Positions 34,197 to 36,287 of a stretch of DNA of 36,287 nt are shown piece after piece (the first letter of the stretch is position 1; every line of letters begins with the position of its first letter). A program made the translations under genes and the position numbers. Origin of the DNA: Reyranella sp. GTDB lineage: Bacteria > Pseudomonadota > Alphaproteobacteria > Reyranellales > Reyranellaceae. Under the pieces are notes generated by a model, which saw only the letters and a list, made by a program, of their open reading frames with translations, made no database searches and was not told the origin of the DNA. The stretch covers positions 1 to 36,287 of the forward strand of contig JALHMO010000067.1 of the NCBI GenBank assembly GCA_022844015.1, read 5' to 3'.

Positions 34197-34341
34197 AGCC
34201 ACAGATGAACACGGATGCACACAGATCGCTCGAGGCGCGAGGTTCAGGCTGTGGCTCTCGACGCGGGCCTGCCGACCTTCGTCAATTGGCAGAGGCACAC
34301 TCGCATTGGGCATCTGTGTTCATCCGTGTTGATCTGTGGCT
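34197..34341. repeat. Inverted repeat with AGCCACAGAT-type arms
   Basis: The left arm (34197-34226) begins AGCCACAGATGAACACGGAT. The right arm (34312-34341) is its near-exact complement ending GATCTGTGGCT. About 85 bp lie between. This CACAGATGAACAC motif recurs as a dispersed repeat in many bacterial genomes. The right arm overlaps the stop of the VOC gene, and the left arm lies upstream of the amidohydrolase start. Confidence 0.85.
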
Positions 34342-34765
34342 ACTCTCTTCGGCGGACGGTGCGCGGCGGCCCAACCCAGCAGTAGAGCTCCCAAAGATTG
34401 TCGTCGGGATCGCTGAAATAGGCGGCATGGGCGTGCCACGGATAAGTCCGCGGCGGCGACCGGAAGACGACGCCGCGTGCGGCAAGATGGCCATAGGCGT
34501 CATCGACCGCTACCGTCGAGTCGAGGCGGATGGCCAGCATCGCATGCGGTCCGCGGCGCGGCCCCTCGGCGAAGGCGAGGGCACGCCGGACATCCGTCTC
34601 CTCCCACAACGCCAGGATCGTGCCCTCCATCCAGAACTCGGCGAAGCCGCTATCGAGCCGCTTCAGCTCGAGATCGAGCTTGTCACGATAGAAGGCGATC
34701 GCACGCTGCAGATCGGACACGAACAAGGCGACGTCGGTTATTCCCTTCAATCCAGCCAGAGACAT
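34340..34765 (-). CDS. VOC superfamily protein (glyoxalase/bleomycin-resistance fold)
   Basis: A 141-residue single-unit VOC protein: ITDVALFVSDLQRAIAFYRDKLDLEL at the N terminus and a closing HAAYFSDPDDNLWELYCW, whose Glu is a usual metal ligand. Two beta-alpha-beta-beta-beta modules are present, so it should act as a dimer. Start ATG 34765; GGGAG lies 10 nt upstream. It diverges from the CodA-like gene by 112 bp. Reaction unknown (isomerase, lyase or dioxygenase are all possible). Confidence 0.9.
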   Translation of the reverse strand: MSLAGLKGITDVALFVSDLQRAIAFYRDKLDLELKRLDSGFAEFWMEGTILALWEETDVRRALAFAEGPRRGPHAMLAIRLDSTVAVDDAYGHLAARGVVFRSPPRTYPWHAHAAYFSDPDDNLWELYCWVGPPRTVRRRE

Positions 34766-34877
34766 GGTAGCCAACTCCCGTCCGCTGCTGCCGCCCAAGC
34801 AATCTCCTTGCCGGCGGTCTGGCCTCGGTCTTGCTGCGAACGATGGGTGAGGCAATGAAACGGAGACGACGCACGCC

Positions 34878-36161
34878 ATGCTCGACCTGATCGTGCGGAA
34901 CGCCACCCTCGGCGACGGCCGGCGTGGCATCGATGTCGGTGTGCAGGCGGGGCGCATCGTGGCGGTCGAGCCGAACCTGCAGGCGACGGCGGGCCAATCG
35001 ATCGACGCGCAGGGCCTCCTGCTCTCTCCTCCCTTCGTCGACTCGCATTTCCACATGGATGCGACCCTGTCGGTCGGCCTGCCGCGCCGAAACCGTTCCG
35101 GGACCCTGCTCGAAGGGATCGCGCTGTGGGGCGAGCTGAAGCCGACCCTGACCGGGGAAGCGATCGTCGAGCGGGCGCTGGCCTATTGCGATTGGGCAGT
35201 GGCGCAGGGCCTGCTGGCGATCCGCAGCCACGTCGACGTCTGCGATCCTCGCCTGCTGGCGGTCGACGCGCTGCTCGAGGTCAGGAAGAAGGTGGCGCCG
35301 TACATCGATCTGCAGCTGGTCGCCTTTCCCCAGGATGGCCTGTTTCGCTTCCCGGGAGCGCTGGATCTGCTGAAGGAGGCGCTCCGCCGAGGGATCGACG
35401 TCGTGGGCGGCATCCCTCATTTCGAGCGCACGATGGAAGACGGCCGCGCGTCGGTCCGCACGCTGTGCGAGATCGCGGCGGCCGAGGGGCTGCTCGTCGA
35501 CATGCACTGCGACGAGACCGACGATCCGATGTCGCGCCACGTCGAGACGCTGGCCGCGGAAGCCGTGCGCCTCGGCCTGCAGGGACGCATCGTGGGATCG
35601 CATCTCACCTCGATGCACAGCATGGACAACTACTATGTCTCGAAGCTCATTCCCCTGATGGCCGAGGCGAATCTCGGCGTGATCGCCAATCCGTTCGCCA
35701 ACATGGTGCTGCAGGGGCGGCACGACAGCTACCCCAAGCGGCGCGGCATGACCCGCGTGCCCGAGCTGATGGCGGCGGGGCTCACTGTGGCGCTCGGCCA
35801 GGACAGCACGATGGACCCATGGTAAGGCCTCGGCAGCGGCGACATGCTCGACGTCGCCCACATGGCGATCCATGTGGCGCAGATGACCAGCCTCGATGCC
35901 ATGGCGGCGTGCTTTGCGGGGGTGACCGGGAACGCCGCGCGGCTGCTCCACCTCGACGGCTATGGCCTCGCTGCAGGCTGCAAGGCCGACATGGTCCTGC
36001 TGGACGCGAACGACCCGGTCGAGGCGATCCGGCTGCGTGCCACTCGCCTCAAGGTCATTCGCGCCGGCAAGGTCATCGCCGACGCCCCGAGAGCCCGCAC
36101 GTCCCTCACCCTGCCCGGCCGTCCCGCCGAGATCTCGTTCTCGTGGCCGCCGAAGGCGTAA
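34878..36161 (+). pseudogene. CodA-like cytosine deaminase-family amidohydrolase, interrupted by one in-frame TAA
   Basis: The frame encodes an enzyme similar to cytosine deaminase: DSHFHMDATLSVGLPRRN with HxH, SGTLLEGIALWGELKP, RSHVDVCDP, VAFPQDGLFRFPG, HCDETDDP, SHLTSMHSMDNYY and GQDSTMDPW. At 35823-35825 TAA follows DPW, where CodA has Tyr (DPWYPLGT). The same frame then continues GLGSGDMLDVAHMAIHVAQM to a normal C terminus at 36161. No other lesion is visible. A single substitution, or a sequencing error, would explain it. An ATG at 35844 could start a fragment of 105 residues. The truncated 315-residue product has the metal sites but lacks the barrel end and the small beta domain. Confidence 0.88.
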
Positions 36162-36168
36162 GTTAATC

Positions 36169-36228
36169 CTCTCCTCCCCAGCTCCGCTGGGGAGACCCCC
36201 AGCACGCCGGCGCGCACCACGATGCTGA
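36169..36228. repeat. CCTCCCCAGC-family repeat, uninterrupted copy
   Basis: The hairpin CCTCCCCAGCTCCGCTGGGGAG is followed by ACCCCCAGCACGCCGGCGCG and CACCACGATGCTGAG. It matches the two halves at 15724-15744 and 15993-16041 apart from a few bases, and lacks the 248-bp insert found there. It lies just after the codA-like gene. Confidence 0.85.
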
Positions 36229-36249
36229 GAAAATGGTGGCGCTGCGAGA

Positions 36250-36287
36250 GGGAAGCTCATGGCTGGGAGCGCGCCACTCCAGTGGCG
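36250..36287. repeat. Partial GCGCGCCACTCCAGTGGCG palindrome at the window end
   Basis: GGGAAGCTCATGGCTGGGAG followed by GCGCGCCACTCCAGTGGCG is an inverted match to the unit at about 25477-25517. The window ends inside it. Confidence 0.75.

Noticed and set aside
35844..36161. Separate small gene after the codA-like stop
   Set aside because: The sequence is the natural C-terminal part of the same enzyme in the same frame, so it is better explained as the tail of an interrupted gene.
6482..36287. Possible CRISPR array from repeated short palindromes
   Set aside because: The repeats are dispersed and inverted, not regularly spaced direct repeats, and no cas genes are present.

Overview
This is a high-GC stretch, and the evidence points to an alphaproteobacterial chromosome. 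It opens inside the 3' end of a 23S rRNA gene, followed by 5S rRNA and an initiator tRNA-fMet. That 23S-5S-fMet order is typical of alphaproteobacterial rRNA operons. The gene content (Bug/TctC binding proteins, MmgE/PrpD, COG4586-type ABC exporter, many amidohydrolases, DgcA-like flavoenzyme) and the many short palindromic dispersed repeats fit a soil or freshwater Rhizobiales- or Reyranella-like organism. Genus is inference only.

Layout. (1) 1-718: end of an rrn operon with a strong intrinsic terminator. (2) 749-1969: a lone cytochrome P450. (3) 2083-6352, minus strand: GntR regulator, MmgE/PrpD protein, orphan TctC binding protein and DgoK sugar-acid kinase. A Rieske oxygenase (6692-7939) diverges from them across a palindromic repeat. 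(4) 7955-10580, minus: three-gene ABC exporter. (5) 10944-12835: divergent SDR and ACMSD-like amidohydrolase. (6) 12875-15578, minus: HAD hydrolase, Lrp/AsnC regulator and DAO-family flavoenzyme, apparently one operon. (7) 15579-16269: about 690 bp of nested inverted repeats with one repeat inserted in another. (8) 16270-19294: DgcA/TMADH-type FMN/FAD oxidoreductase and a GNAT acetyltransferase. (9) 19372-24356: a small membrane ORF, a serine beta-lactamase-fold hydrolase, and a gamma-glutamyltransferase-like enzyme followed by a DUF917 (S-methyl-thiohydantoin desulfurase-type) protein. (10) 24403-36161: a heterocycle-degradation neighbourhood. It holds a 2OG-Fe(II) oxygenase, a CDA-fold nucleobase deaminase, two TRZ/ATZ-type amidohydrolases, a complete polyamine-type ABC importer (two permeases, ATPase, Tat-exported binding protein), a VOC protein and a CodA-like deaminase broken by one in-frame TAA.

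Taken together this is a catabolic accessory region: uptake systems, deaminases/amidohydrolases, oxygenases and flavin dehydrogenases for nitrogenous or aromatic small molecules, each with local regulators. The most unusual set is region 10, where one importer is bracketed by amidohydrolases of three subtypes; its substrate cannot be named from sequence. The second notable theme is the repeat population. It includes a filled site and an empty site of the same repeat within the window, and two 97-bp palindromic copies differing at only three positions. I see no CRISPR array, prophage or transposase gene.
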